Source of the DNA: Leucobacter ruminantium
Lineage (GTDB): Bacteria > Actinomycetota > Actinomycetes > Actinomycetales > Microbacteriaceae
Length of the DNA stretch: 64,000 bases
Assembly: GCF_017565705.1 (NCBI RefSeq)
Contig: NZ_JAGDYL010000004.1
Location: 110,223 to 174,222, forward strand
Direction of reading: 5' to 3'
The notes below the pieces were generated by a model. The model saw only the letters and a list, made by a program, of their open reading frames with translations. It had not been told where the DNA came from and made no database searches. Position numbers and translations under genes: made by a program. This document shows, piece after piece, positions 25,811 to 33,988 of the stretch; position 1 is the stretch's first letter; every line of letters begins with the position of its first letter.

Positions 25811-26131
25811 TTACCGTTCCGTCGCGCGCTTCTCGGCCTCGTCCTCCGAGACCACCACCAGGCCGCGCGGGGTGTGCGAGAAGTCCGCGAGCACCGAGAG
25901 CCAGGCCTTGTTCAGCTGGGGCGGGCGGCTGCCCGCGAAGCGGAACGACAGCGGGATGTTCGGAGTCAACCAGATGGAGACGCGACCCCCGCCGCGCTCC
26001 GCGGGATTCACCCAGCTCATCAGAAAGCTCTCCTGGCGGCGCAGCTTCATGGTGATCGCCACCTTCAGATGCGCGAGGGTTCTGTCCTCGAACTCGAACT
26101 CTTGTGTGCCCCCGTAAACCAGAAATCCCAT
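25811..26131 (-). CDS. DUF7882 family protein (copy 2)
   Basis: 106 residues. Shares the layout of the downstream copy: MGFLVYGGTQEFEFEDRTLA, KLRRQESFLMSWVNP, VSIWLTPNIPLSFRFAG and LNKAWLSVLADFSHTPRGL. The two copies are clearly diverged, so this is an old duplication. The ATG at 26131 was chosen because the family motif begins there. It is divergent from mntH, with about 165 nt between. Confidence 0.85.
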   Translation of the reverse strand: MGFLVYGGTQEFEFEDRTLAHLKVAITMKLRRQESFLMSWVNPAERGGGRVSIWLTPNIPLSFRFAGSRPPQLNKAWLSVLADFSHTPRGLVVVSEDEAEKRATER

Positions 26132-26198
26132 GTGCTCATAGTGGCATGACCTGGGAAGAAGTGATAGTGCGCCTGATCTGTGGGCGCGCCGCGAAGAC

Positions 26199-26220
26199 AA
26201 AGTTCGCCATGACGAACTTT
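26199..26220. promoter_or_regulatory. operator-like palindrome upstream of mntH
   Basis: AAAGTTCG and CGAACTTT are perfect 8-bp arms around a 6-nt centre, 77 nt before the mntH ATG. A TATAGT box at 26230-26235 could be the -10 element, which would place the palindrome over the -35 region. That is the expected position for a repressor such as MntR (inferred; the box differs from well-known DtxR boxes). Confidence 0.65.
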
Positions 26221-26296
26221 AGAACCATGTATAGTCGAACTCAGTGGGGGATCCCTCACGAGACCTCTTACGGAATGAACGGAGAAAGGGGCCGCG

Positions 26297-27553
26297 ATGC
26301 GGAGGACACGGCTGGGAGCGGGCTCGCGCCACGACGCCGGGAGAGCGCCGGGCGGTCTTCTGCGGTTGCTCGGCCCCGCCTTCGTCGCGGCGATCGCGTA
26401 CGTCGACCCGGGCAACGTCGCCGCGAACCTCTCGGCCGGCGCCGGCTACGGCTACCTGCTCGTGTGGGTGCTCGTGCTCGCCAACGCCATGGCCGTCATC
26501 GTGCAGTACCTCTCCGCGAAGCTCGGGATCGTCACGGGGCAGAGCCTGCCCGAAGCGCTCGGCGAACGCCTGCCCCGCACCGGCCGCCTGCTCTACTGGG
26601 CGCAGGCAGAACTCGTCGCGATCGCGACCGATCTCGCCGAGGTGATCGGCGGCGCGCTCGCCCTGCACATCCTCTTCGGCGTGCCGCTGCTGCTCGGCGG
26701 CATCATCGTCGGCGCGGTGTCGCTCGCGATCCTCGCCGTGCAGCGCACGGGCCAGCTCGGCTTCGAGCGGGTGATCCTCGCGCTGCTCGCCGTGATCACC
26801 GTCGGCTTCGTCGCCGGTCTCTTCGTCAGCCCGCTCGACTGGGGCGGCATCGCGTCGGGCATGATCCCTCGCTTCGAGGGCACCGCCACCGTGCTCCTCG
26901 CCGCGAGCATGCTCGGTGCGACGGTCATGCCGCACGCCATCTACCTGCACTCCTCGCTCGCCCGCGACCGTCACGGCTCCTCGACCGACCCGCGGCGGGT
27001 GAGCGAGCTGCTGCGCGCCACGCGCTGGGACGTCGGGCTCGCGCTGCTGCTCGCGGGCGGCGTGAACATCGCGATGCTGCTGCTCGCGGCCGCCTCGCTG
27101 CCCGGCGTCGCGGGCACCGATACGATCGAGGGCGCCGCGGCGGCCATCAGCGCCCACCTCGGTCCCGCGATCGGCGTGATCTTCGGCATCGGCCTGCTCG
27201 CCTCGGGCCTCGCGTCCACGTCCGTCGGAGCCTACGCCGGGGCCGAGATCATGCAGGGACTCCTGCACGTGCGCATCCCGCTGCTGCTGCGCCGGCTCAT
27301 CACCCTGCTGCCGGCGCTCGTCGTGCTGGGGCTGGGGCTCGACCCCACCTGGTCGCTCGTCGTGAGCCAGGTCGTGCTCTCCTTCGGAATCCCCTTCGCG
27401 CTCATCCCGCTGATCTCCCTCACCAGCCGCCGCGGGGTGATGGGCGGCTTCGCGAACCGGACGGCGCTGCGCGTCGTCGCGATCGTCGTCGCCGCGCTCA
27501 TCGTGGCGCTCAACGCCCTGCTGCTCGTGCTGACGGCCGTCGGCGCGGCGTGA
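26297..27553 (+). CDS. mntH: Nramp-family divalent metal (Mn2+) transporter
   Basis: 418 residues, about 11 membrane segments. The Nramp metal-binding motif is AYVDPGNVAANLSAG near residue 34 and the second is TVMPHAIYLHSS near residue 215 (the Met-Pro-His of helix 6). It takes up Mn2+ (and Fe2+) with protons. GGAGAAAGGGG lies before the ATG. The upstream palindrome suggests metal-dependent repression. An unusual inverted repeat follows the stop. Confidence 0.93.
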   Translation: MRRTRLGAGSRHDAGRAPGGLLRLLGPAFVAAIAYVDPGNVAANLSAGAGYGYLLVWVLVLANAMAVIVQYLSAKLGIVTGQSLPEALGERLPRTGRLLYWAQAELVAIATDLAEVIGGALALHILFGVPLLLGGIIVGAVSLAILAVQRTGQLGFERVILALLAVITVGFVAGLFVSPLDWGGIASGMIPRFEGTATVLLAASMLGATVMPHAIYLHSSLARDRHGSSTDPRRVSELLRATRWDVGLALLLAGGVNIAMLLLAAASLPGVAGTDTIEGAAAAISAHLGPAIGVIFGIGLLASGLASTSVGAYAGAEIMQGLLHVRIPLLLRRLITLLPALVVLGLGLDPTWSLVVSQVVLSFGIPFALIPLISLTSRRGVMGGFANRTALRVVAIVVAALIVALNALLLVLTAVGAA

Positions 27554-27564
27554 ACGCCAGAGCC

Positions 27565-27626
27565 TCTGCGCTGGTCAGTAGACGTTCCGTTCTTGCGATT
27601 CTCGAACATCTACTGCCGAGCGCAGA
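27565..27626. repeat. 23-nt inverted repeat between mntH and SRAP gene
   Basis: Arms of 23 nt at 27565-27587 and 27604-27626 pair at 20 positions around a 16-nt loop (inner parts CAGTAGACGTTC and GAACATCTACTG). The region is lower in G+C than its surroundings. There is no T-run after it, so an ordinary intrinsic terminator is not obvious; the right arm ends 25 nt before the next start codon. Confidence 0.6.
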
Positions 27627-27651
27627 AGGGGGCACGGCATAGGCTGATCGC

Positions 27652-28326
27652 ATGTGCGCGATCTACGGGGCGAGCGGCGGCCCCCACGGCCTCGGTCTCA
27701 CCTTCGACCTGCCGCCCATGCACGAGCCCGACAGCCGGGCGCTCGTCGAGCGGTGGGCGCGCGAGCAGCGGGGCAGGGCGCGCATCACGGGTCGGAAGGC
27801 GCGCAACCTCAACCCCCTGATCCACGTGAGAGGCGGCGCGCGCTCGGTGGAGCTCGGCTGGTGGTGGCTGCACGTCGCAGGCGCCCCCGCCCCCTACAGC
27901 GCCTTCAACTCGCGCGACGACGCGCTGCTGCGCAGCTGGCGGGAGCCGTTCCAGCGGCGCGCTCTGCTGCCCGCGCGGTGGTACGTGGAGAAGGGGCGCA
28001 CCTTCGCGCTCCCCGGCGACGAACTCTTCGGCATCGCGGCGATCGTCACGCCGGTTCCGGGGGAGCGCGGCGGCGGCATCGACGGCGAGGGCGAGCTGCT
28101 CAGCTACTCGATGGTCACCCGAGACGCGGTCGCCGCCGCCGCCGAGGCGGATCCGCGCATGCCGCTGGTGCTGCCGCGCGAGTTCCACGACGAGTGGCTC
28201 GATCCCGATCGCGTGGGCGACGCGGAGCTCATCTCGCGTGCGCGGTTCGCGTCGGAGGGGATCGGGGCGGCTCTGCGGATCATCGACGTGGCGGGCGAGG
28301 GATCCATGCCGCCCACGCTCTTCTGA
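27652..28326 (+). CDS. SRAP/HMCES-family protein (YedK-like)
   Basis: 224 residues. The family forms a thiazolidine cross-link with abasic sites in single-stranded DNA through the N-terminal cysteine. Here Cys2 follows the initiator Met (MCAIYGASGG), as required. Further family features are ARNLNPLIHVRGG (substrate-binding Asn/Arg region), the Phe/Asn motif APYSAFNSRDD, RRALLPARWYVEKG (the usual catalytic Glu lies in this block) and MPLVLPREFHDEWLDP. It protects replication forks from abasic-site damage. The start is fixed by the Cys2 requirement. Confidence 0.9.
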   Translation: MCAIYGASGGPHGLGLTFDLPPMHEPDSRALVERWAREQRGRARITGRKARNLNPLIHVRGGARSVELGWWWLHVAGAPAPYSAFNSRDDALLRSWREPFQRRALLPARWYVEKGRTFALPGDELFGIAAIVTPVPGERGGGIDGEGELLSYSMVTRDAVAAAAEADPRMPLVLPREFHDEWLDPDRVGDAELISRARFASEGIGAALRIIDVAGEGSMPPTLF

Positions 28327-28363
28327 GCCGCCTTGCGGTGATCCCTCGCCGCGTCAGCGATCC

Positions 28364-29437
28364 CTAGCGGTCCAGAGCCTTCAGGATCGCCGACTCGAGA
28401 TCGCCGTCGCGCTGCGCGACGTACTGCTCGCCGGCCACGATCACGGTGGGGGTCGAGACGAGCCGCTGCGGTCCGTCGGCCGGCTGCGGCGTTCCGCCGC
28501 TTCCGAGCAGCTGGGCTCCAGGGGCGAGGCCGAGCAGACCCTCCTCGGTCGCGATGCGCGTGTTGTCGTCGAAGAAACCGGCGAAGCGCTGCTCGGCCAC
28601 GCACTGCCGCAGTTCGCCGTCGACATCGGCGCCCGCGTCCTCGGCGACCGCGAGCAGTTCGTCGTCGGTGAGGCCCTCGGTGCCCTCCGACGGCTGCACG
28701 TCGGCGCTCAGCAGGCTCGTGTGCACGTCGAGCGCGGCGTCGGGGGAGGACTCGACGATGCAGGCGAACAGATTCGCCGCACGGGTCGAGTAGCGGGCAC
28801 CGAGCGAGGTCTGGTCGAGGAAGTTGAGGGGGTAGACCTGCAGAGTGATGTCGCCCGCCCGCACGTAGCTGTTCAGCATGTCGCCGTTCGCCTGCTCGAA
28901 GGCGCCGCACGCCGGGCACATGTAGTCGACGTACACGGTCACGTCGACCGGCGAGCCTGCGGAGCGATCGGCCTCGGGGGCCTCGCGCGAGTCGCCCGAG
29001 GCCGAGCCCGACGAGACGAGCTCCCCGCCCTCGCCGAACACGGCGCCGCCCGAGGCCATTCCCTCGGGCCCGACTCCGCTCGCGGACGCACCGCTCACGG
29101 TCGGCACCGGACCGGGCTGGAAGCCGAGCCCGAACACGAAGAGCGCGGCCAGCAGGGAGAGCTTGGACGCGAGGGTGACGTATCCGATGATCGTTCCCGC
29201 CAGCGCGAGACCCCGGCCCCGCTGACCGCTGCGCTTGATCCGCGCGAGCGCGATGTGGCCGCAGATCATGCCGACGAGCGACACGAAGAACGAGCCGACG
29301 AAGGCCACGACCGCGAGCGAGCTCATCGGCGCGACCGGCGGCTGCGCGTAAGGGTGCGGCGGTGCCTGCGGGTACTGCGGAGCCTGCGGCTGCGGCGAGG
29401 GATCCCTGTCGTCGCCGGGAGTCGGGGGAAGCGTCAT
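28364..29437 (-). CDS. DUF4190 membrane anchor fused to extracellular DsbA-like thioredoxin domain
   Basis: 357 residues. A Pro/Gln-rich cytoplasmic N terminus is followed by a DUF4190 pair of membrane helices (SLAVVAFVGSFFVSLVGMIC, LAGTIIGYVTLASKLSLLAA), a linker, and a DsbA-like domain from about residue 165 (VDVTVYVDYMCPACGAFEQA) with a Cys-x-x-Cys active site, LVSTPTVIVAGEQYV containing the cis-Pro, and a helical insert. It should oxidise or isomerise disulfides outside the membrane. It follows mscL by 10 nt. A second fusion of the same design lies at 33989. Confidence 0.88.
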   Translation of the reverse strand: MTLPPTPGDDRDPSPQPQAPQYPQAPPHPYAQPPVAPMSSLAVVAFVGSFFVSLVGMICGHIALARIKRSGQRGRGLALAGTIIGYVTLASKLSLLAALFVFGLGFQPGPVPTVSGASASGVGPEGMASGGAVFGEGGELVSSGSASGDSREAPEADRSAGSPVDVTVYVDYMCPACGAFEQANGDMLNSYVRAGDITLQVYPLNFLDQTSLGARYSTRAANLFACIVESSPDAALDVHTSLLSADVQPSEGTEGLTDDELLAVAEDAGADVDGELRQCVAEQRFAGFFDDNTRIATEEGLLGLAPGAQLLGSGGTPQPADGPQRLVSTPTVIVAGEQYVAQRDGDLESAILKALDR

Positions 29438-29447
29438 CGGGCTGCTC

Positions 29448-29894
29448 TCAGTGCTTGTGCGGCGGGTGCTCGGAGGAGGGGGTCGGCGGGTTCTCCGGCG
29501 TGGGAGCGGGAGGAATGCCCGCGCCCGCGCGGAGCAGGTCGCGGATCTCGGTGAGGAGCTCCTGCTCGGTGGGTGCGACGGGCTCCTCTTCGGGAACCGG
29601 GCGGCGCAGCTTGTTCATGGGCAGCACGAACACGAAGTAGACGACGGCCGCGACGATCACGAAGTTGATGATCGCGCCGATCACAGCGCCGAGGGCGATC
29701 GCACCGCCTCCGGGAAGCGCGAACTTCAGCGCCCCGTCGAGGGAGTCGGCCTTGAAGACCATGCCGATGATGGGGTTGATGAGCGAGTCGACGACGCGCT
29801 CGACGACGGAGTTGAACGCAGCGCCGATGACCACGGCCACTGCGAGGTCGACCACGTTGCCGCGGAGCAGGAACTCCTTGAAGCCCTTGAACAT
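29448..29894 (-). CDS. mscL: large-conductance mechanosensitive channel
   Basis: 148 residues. MscL opens under membrane tension to release solutes in hypo-osmotic shock. FKGFKEFLLRGNVVDLAVAV is the amphipathic N-terminal helix plus first membrane helix; the second is IGAIINFVIVAAVVYFVFVL, followed by the Lys/Arg-rich cytoplasmic bundle. The tail is extended by a Pro-rich stretch ending in HPPHKH. A strong hairpin separates it from the upstream DUF4190 gene. Confidence 0.95.
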   Translation of the reverse strand: MFKGFKEFLLRGNVVDLAVAVVIGAAFNSVVERVVDSLINPIIGMVFKADSLDGALKFALPGGGAIALGAVIGAIINFVIVAAVVYFVFVLPMNKLRRPVPEEEPVAPTEQELLTEIRDLLRAGAGIPPAPTPENPPTPSSEHPPHKH

Positions 29895-29939
29895 GGATGC
29901 TTCCCTTCTGGATACCTGTCGGTGGTGTTGGTGGGAACG

Positions 29940-29975
29940 GACGAGGCCCCGGTATCACGATACCGGGGCCTCGTC
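29940..29975. terminator. 17-bp hairpin after the DUF4190 gene
   Basis: GACGAGGCCCCGGTATC pairs perfectly with the next 17 nt around a 2-nt centre. Located 25 nt past the stop of the 30001-31104 gene and upstream of mscL, consistent with transcription termination, though only a weak T-rich tail follows on the minus strand. Confidence 0.7.
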
Positions 29976-30000
29976 GCGGAGGGGCGAACCTCACCCGCGA

Positions 30001-31104
30001 TCACATGCAGGCGGCGGTGTCGTCCATCATCGCGGAGACGAGATCCTGCGATGCCTGCTCGATCTCGTCGTAACCGTAGTTCGTGGCATTCGCCGGGTCG
30101 CTGATGATGTCGTAGAAGAGCTGATACACGTCCTGGTTCGGGCTCTCCTCGGCCGCGAGGCGCTGGAACACGTCGAGCGCTTCGGGGGAATCGCTCGCCA
30201 GGTCACCGGTCGGGTTGAGGGCGAGGTACTCGTTGAACACGGAGCAGAACGCCGCCGAGTACTCGAGCGAGTCGACTCCGGGGTCGCCCTCCGAGAAGCC
30301 GGAGCCGGTGTCCGCTTCGTAGTCGTAGTTGTCGAGCTCCGACTGCAGCTCGTCGAGGGAGCTGCTGTAGTCCTCGAGCTCCTTGTTGACGTTGGAGATG
30401 ATGAAGCTCCAGGCGATGATGATGCCGATGCCCGCCAGCACTCCGACGCCGCCCAGGATGAGACCGGTGATCGACATGCCCTTCGACTGCTTCTTGCCGA
30501 TCGCGATGAAGCCGAGGATCAGCGCGGCCAGGCCGCACAGGACCGTGATGATGCCGCCGACGAACGGGATCCATCCGAAGATCATCCCGCCGACGACCGC
30601 GACGATGCCGAGCACGAGCGCGGTGATCGCGAGACCCTTCGGCTGCTTCGGCGCCGTCGGGTAGCCGTAGCTCGGCACACCGGGGGCCTGCGGGGCGCCG
30701 GGGCCCTGCGGAGCGCCGGGGCCCTGCGGAGCGCCGGGCTGGAAGGGCTGCTGGGGCGCGCCGGGCTGGAAGGGCTGCTGGGGGCCTCCGGGCTGCTGCG
30801 CGGACTGCGGCATCTGAGGGGCCTGGGGCACCTGCGGCGCCTGACGTCCGGTCGGCGCCTGCGGCATCTGGGGCGCCTGCGGGGCCACCGACTGCTGCGG
30901 GGTGGTGGCCTGGAAGTCCTGGGCGTCCTGCGGGGCGGGGGCCGGGGTCAGCGGCGTCGTGTGCTGGGCGTCCTGCGCGTCGGGCGCTGCAGGTGCCGGG
31001 GTCAGCGGCGTCGTCGGCTGCGCGTCCTGCGCGGGCGGGTTATCGCCGGCACCGCTCGGGGCGGTGTTCCGGGAATCGTCGTTGGGCGTGTTGGTGTCGG
31101 ACAT
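30001..31104 (-). CDS. DUF4190 membrane protein with Pro/Gln repeat N terminus
   Basis: 367 residues. The N-terminal ~150 residues are tandem repeats rich in Pro, Gln and Ala (TTPLTPAP, PQAPQMPQ, GAPQQPFQP, GAPQGP). A four-helix DUF4190 section follows (GLAITALVLGIVAVVGGMIF and onwards to GVGVLAGIGIIIAWSFIISN). The C-terminal ~125 residues form an acidic extracellular helical domain (YSAAFCSVFNEYLALNP) ending in AACM, with two cysteines that may pair. No enzyme motif. Function unknown; the layout resembles the DsbA-fused relatives nearby with a different outer domain. Confidence 0.8.
   Translation of the reverse strand: MSDTNTPNDDSRNTAPSGAGDNPPAQDAQPTTPLTPAPAAPDAQDAQHTTPLTPAPAPQDAQDFQATTPQQSVAPQAPQMPQAPTGRQAPQVPQAPQMPQSAQQPGGPQQPFQPGAPQQPFQPGAPQGPGAPQGPGAPQAPGVPSYGYPTAPKQPKGLAITALVLGIVAVVGGMIFGWIPFVGGIITVLCGLAALILGFIAIGKKQSKGMSITGLILGGVGVLAGIGIIIAWSFIISNVNKELEDYSSSLDELQSELDNYDYEADTGSGFSEGDPGVDSLEYSAAFCSVFNEYLALNPTGDLASDSPEALDVFQRLAAEESPNQDVYQLFYDIISDPANATNYGYDEIEQASQDLVSAMMDDTAACM
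30680..31040. repeat. tandem DNA repeats in the DUF4190 gene
   Basis: Three units of about 18 nt (core GGGGCCCTGCGGAGCGCC) at 30680-30738 and two units of about 27 nt (core GCTGGAAGGGCTGCTGGGG) up to 30785 encode the Gly-Ala-Pro-Gln repeats. Two longer units sharing GCCGGGGTCAGCGGCGTCGT near 30945 and 31000 encode the first repeat type. Recombination could change their number. Confidence 0.7.
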
Positions 31105-31470
31105 GTCCGGTCTCCACTCCTGGGCTGTGTCGGTGGCTACCCGGTGAGGTTGACACGCCCGTTCGGAGCGAGCCGGTGTTCAGGACCCGGGCTGCGCGAG
31201 GGCCGCGGTGGGCTCCCACAACCTCCATCCTATGCGTTCGTGTGCGCAGCGCACCGCGGCCCCGGCTGGCGGAGCGAGTGGAGCGGGTACCTCCGCTGGT
31301 TGAGCGAGCGAAGCGAGTCGAAACCCGCCGCACCGAGTCGGCTCTTCGGTTTCGACTCCCTCGTGCCTCGGTCGCTCAACCGGCGGGAGGAGCGGGTCGA
31401 AACACGCCTCGCCGAACTGAGAACCCGAGCGTCGGGAGCATTCCGAGGCTCACGCGGTAGCGTGGGGAGC
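31105..31470. other. gap with dispersed palindromic repeat
   Basis: No protein gene seen. It contains the divergent promoter region of the DUF4190 gene and guaB1 and a repeat pair: GGTTGAGCGAGCGAAGCGAG followed by TCGAAACC (31293-31325), and its imperfect inverse at 31348-31386, then a partial copy to 31404. From memory, palindromes of this type are common in Microbacteriaceae genomes. Confidence 0.7.
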
Positions 31471-32946
31471 ATGGAGTTTATCGGCGCGAAGCCCACCGTT
31501 GACCTCACCTATTCCGACGTGTTCCTCGTGCCGAGGCACTCCGACGTGGGGAGCCGCCTCGCGGTCGAGCTGACGCCCCGCGACGGCACCCCCGCGACTC
31601 TGCCGCTCGTCGCGGCCAACATGAACTCGGTCACCGGACCGCGGCTCGCCGCCGTGCTCGCGCGGCGCGGCGGGCTCGCCGTGCTGCCGCAGGATCTCTC
31701 CCTCGACGGCACCGAGGCCGCGATCCGCTGGGTGAAGCAGCAGCCCGTCGACGTCGACACGCCGATCCTGCTCTCGAGCGAGCTGACCGCGGCCCACGCG
31801 CTGCGCCTGATCCCTCGCGCCGAAGGCCAGAGCGTCGTCGTGATCGACGGTGCGGAGCCGGAGGGGCGCGTCCCCTCCGAGCGGATCAGGGGAGTCCTCT
31901 CGGCCGCGCGACTCGGCAGCGTTCCATCCGATGCGCGGCTCGGCGACCTCGTGCACGGGGCCGCCCCGCTGCTCGACGCCGATGCGCTCGCCGGCGCTCG
32001 GGAGACCTTCGACGCGGTCGACGAGGTCGCGGCGCGGCACGACGTCGAGACCGTCTGCGTGGTCGAGCGGGGGGAACTGCTCGGTACGCTGTCGCGCCGC
32101 TCGGCGCTGCGCCGCTCGATCTACGCCCCCGCCCTCGACGGCGACGGCCGGCTCGCGGTCGCCGCCGCGGTCGGCATCAACGGCGATGTGGCGGGCAAGG
32201 CGCGATCACTCGCCGCCGCAGGCGCCGATGTGCTCGTCGTCGACACCGCGCACGGCCACCAGGAGGGCATGCTGCGCGCCCTGCGCGCCGTATCCGAGCT
32301 CGGCCTCGGCCTGCCGATCGTCGCGGGCAACATCGTGACCGCCGACGGTGTGAACGATCTCGTCGCGGCGGGCGCCGACATCCTCAAGGTCGGTGTCGGC
32401 CCCGGCGCGATGTGCACCACGCGCATGATGACGGCCGTCGGCCGCCCGCAGTTCTCGGCAGTGCTCGAGACAGCCCAGGCTGCGCGCGAGCTCGGTGCGC
32501 ACGTGTGGGCCGACGGCGGCGTGCGCTACCCCCGCGACGTCGCGCTCGCACTCGCCGCCGGCGCGGCCTCCGTGATGATCGGCTCCTGGTTCGCGGGCAC
32601 CGCCGAGTCTCCTGGCGAGCTCGTCTCCGACGCCGACGGGCGGCAGTACAAGGAGTCGTGGGGCATGGCGTCGACGAAGGCCGTGCAGGGCCGCTTCGGC
32701 GGGCTCGACGCCTTCGAGCGGGCCCGCAAGGAGCTCTTCGCCGAGGGCATCTCGTCGTCGCGCATCTACCTCGATCCGCAGCGGCCGGGCGTCGAGGATC
32801 TCGTCGACATGATCACCTCGGGCGTGCGCTCATCGTTCACCTACGCGGGCGCCGAGAGCCTGCAGGAGTTCCATGTGCGCGCTCGCGTCGGCCTCCAGTC
32901 GGCCGCCGGCTACGAGGAGGGCAAGGCGCTCCCCGTCAGCTGGTGA
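31471..32946 (+). CDS. guaB1: GuaB1-family IMP dehydrogenase-related protein (probable GMP reductase)
   Basis: 491 residues, IMPDH/GMP reductase TIM barrel with an inserted CBS-type pair (about residues 95-215). The N-terminal DLTYSDVFLVPRHSDVGSRL and LVAANMNSVTGPR are typical; the catalytic Cys loop is GVGPGAMCTTRMMTAVGRPQ near residue 315. In mycobacteria the GuaB1 paralogue was shown to be a GMP reductase, converting GMP to IMP with NADPH, so that function is the best inference. The ATG follows GGGGAG. The upstream reading frame to 29665 is antisense noise. Confidence 0.9.
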   Translation: MEFIGAKPTVDLTYSDVFLVPRHSDVGSRLAVELTPRDGTPATLPLVAANMNSVTGPRLAAVLARRGGLAVLPQDLSLDGTEAAIRWVKQQPVDVDTPILLSSELTAAHALRLIPRAEGQSVVVIDGAEPEGRVPSERIRGVLSAARLGSVPSDARLGDLVHGAAPLLDADALAGARETFDAVDEVAARHDVETVCVVERGELLGTLSRRSALRRSIYAPALDGDGRLAVAAAVGINGDVAGKARSLAAAGADVLVVDTAHGHQEGMLRALRAVSELGLGLPIVAGNIVTADGVNDLVAAGADILKVGVGPGAMCTTRMMTAVGRPQFSAVLETAQAARELGAHVWADGGVRYPRDVALALAAGAASVMIGSWFAGTAESPGELVSDADGRQYKESWGMASTKAVQGRFGGLDAFERARKELFAEGISSSRIYLDPQRPGVEDLVDMITSGVRSSFTYAGAESLQEFHVRARVGLQSAAGYEEGKALPVSW

Positions 32947-33445
32947 GCCGCCATTTCGCTGCGTTCCCTCCGCTGCTCGAGCGAGCGAAGCGGCTTCTCT
33001 CGGTGAGACCGACCGTTTCAGCGAAACAGACTGTTTCAGCGCTCCCGGAACAGTCGGTCTCGCTGAAACCGTCATGTTCGGCACGTGCAGGGCAAGGCGG
33101 GGAACCCGCGCAACCGGGCGCACCCGCTGCGGTGCGCTTGGTGCGCGCATCCGCGCTACCGCTTACTCCGTAGCCCGGCACGCGAAGACCGATGCGTCGC
33201 TCTCGGGCGAGGAGCTACGCCAATTCGTAGGCATCGGAGAACTTCCGGCCTTGTTCAGCCGCGCAACCCCGCGAACGCATCTTGCGCGAAGTCGCCGCTG
33301 ATCGTGTGACCTACGGCCACGAGAAGGTCTTCGCCGATCACGATCTCGTCCTTACCGCCGAGCGCGGCGAGACGAATCGGCATCATCCGGCCAGAGTATA
33401 CGACCGCGAGGCGGCGCGAGGGTCTCGGTCCCTCCGCCCCGCCAA
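32947..33445. other. gap with palindromic repeats and possible gene remnant
   Basis: No full-length gene seen. 32978-33070 is dense in inverted repeats: GCGAGCGAAGC, GTTTCAGCGAAAC, and GAGACCGACCGTTTC facing GGAACAGTCGGTCTC. The part from 33150 to 33390 has a lower G+C and mixed codon pattern unlike its neighbours, suggesting a decayed or foreign fragment. Confidence 0.6.
33255..33386 (-). CDS. possible 43-aa protein or gene remnant
   Basis: Reads MMPIRLAALGGKDEIVIGED and ends in FAQDAFAGLRG. The frame is short, codon use is atypical, and the ribosome binding site is weak (CCGG only). It might be the N-terminal stub of a lost gene. I do not recognise a family. Confidence 0.25.
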   Translation of the reverse strand: MMPIRLAALGGKDEIVIGEDLLVAVGHTISGDFAQDAFAGLRG

Positions 33446-33886
33446 CTAGACCGTCGTCGAGGCGATGGTGCCGAAGAGCAGCATCAGAAACAGGATCAGG
33501 CCGACCGTCAACTGCAGGATCATGACGACGAGGCCGATGTAGAACCCCGCCATCGCGAAGCCGATGCCGCGCTGCCCGGTGTTGCCGATCTGCTTCGACG
33601 CCACGACGCCCAGGATGAGGCCGAGCAGCCCGATGAAGAACGAGGTGATGAACGCCCAGATCGCGGTCTTGTTCATCGGCGGCCGCACTCCCGCCTGCTG
33701 CGCCGCGTAGGGGGAGTACATCGCTCCGGGCATGCCGCCCGGCTGGGTGTAGGCCGCTCCGCCCGGCGCGTAGTGCACCGGTGGCGCCTGCGGCGGCGCG
33801 GGTTGCGGTTGCGACTGCGGCAGGCCCGGCGGGGGAACCTCCGGGTGCGCGGGCGTTCCCTGGTGCGGTGCCGGTGCGTCGTTCAT
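33446..33886 (-). CDS. DUF4190 domain membrane protein
   Basis: 146 residues. A Pro/Gln-rich cytoplasmic N terminus (SQPQPAPPQAPPVHYAPGG) precedes two DUF4190 membrane helices (AIWAFITSFFIGLLGLILGV; AGFYIGLVVMILQLTVGLIL) and a short hydrophobic C terminus. It lacks the extracellular domain of its neighbours and may be the minimal form of the same architecture. Its promoter faces the neighbour at 33989 in the same direction. Confidence 0.83.
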   Translation of the reverse strand: MNDAPAPHQGTPAHPEVPPPGLPQSQPQPAPPQAPPVHYAPGGAAYTQPGGMPGAMYSPYAAQQAGVRPPMNKTAIWAFITSFFIGLLGLILGVVASKQIGNTGQRGIGFAMAGFYIGLVVMILQLTVGLILFLMLLFGTIASTTV

Positions 33887-33988
33887 GCCGGTTCTTCCCC
33901 TTTCGACCGTATCCAGCCTACCCGCGAGCTCCGGACGGATGAGGGCGAGGGATCCCTGCCGAGCAGAAGCGAACTCCGCGAGGGATCC

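Noticed and set aside
27565..27651. LexA/SOS box before the SRAP gene
   Set aside because: Only a half-site (TCGAAC) is present; the second half does not match the actinobacterial consensus at the right spacing.
30680..31040. CRISPR-like array
   Set aside because: Repeats are contiguous and in frame within a coding sequence, without unique spacers.
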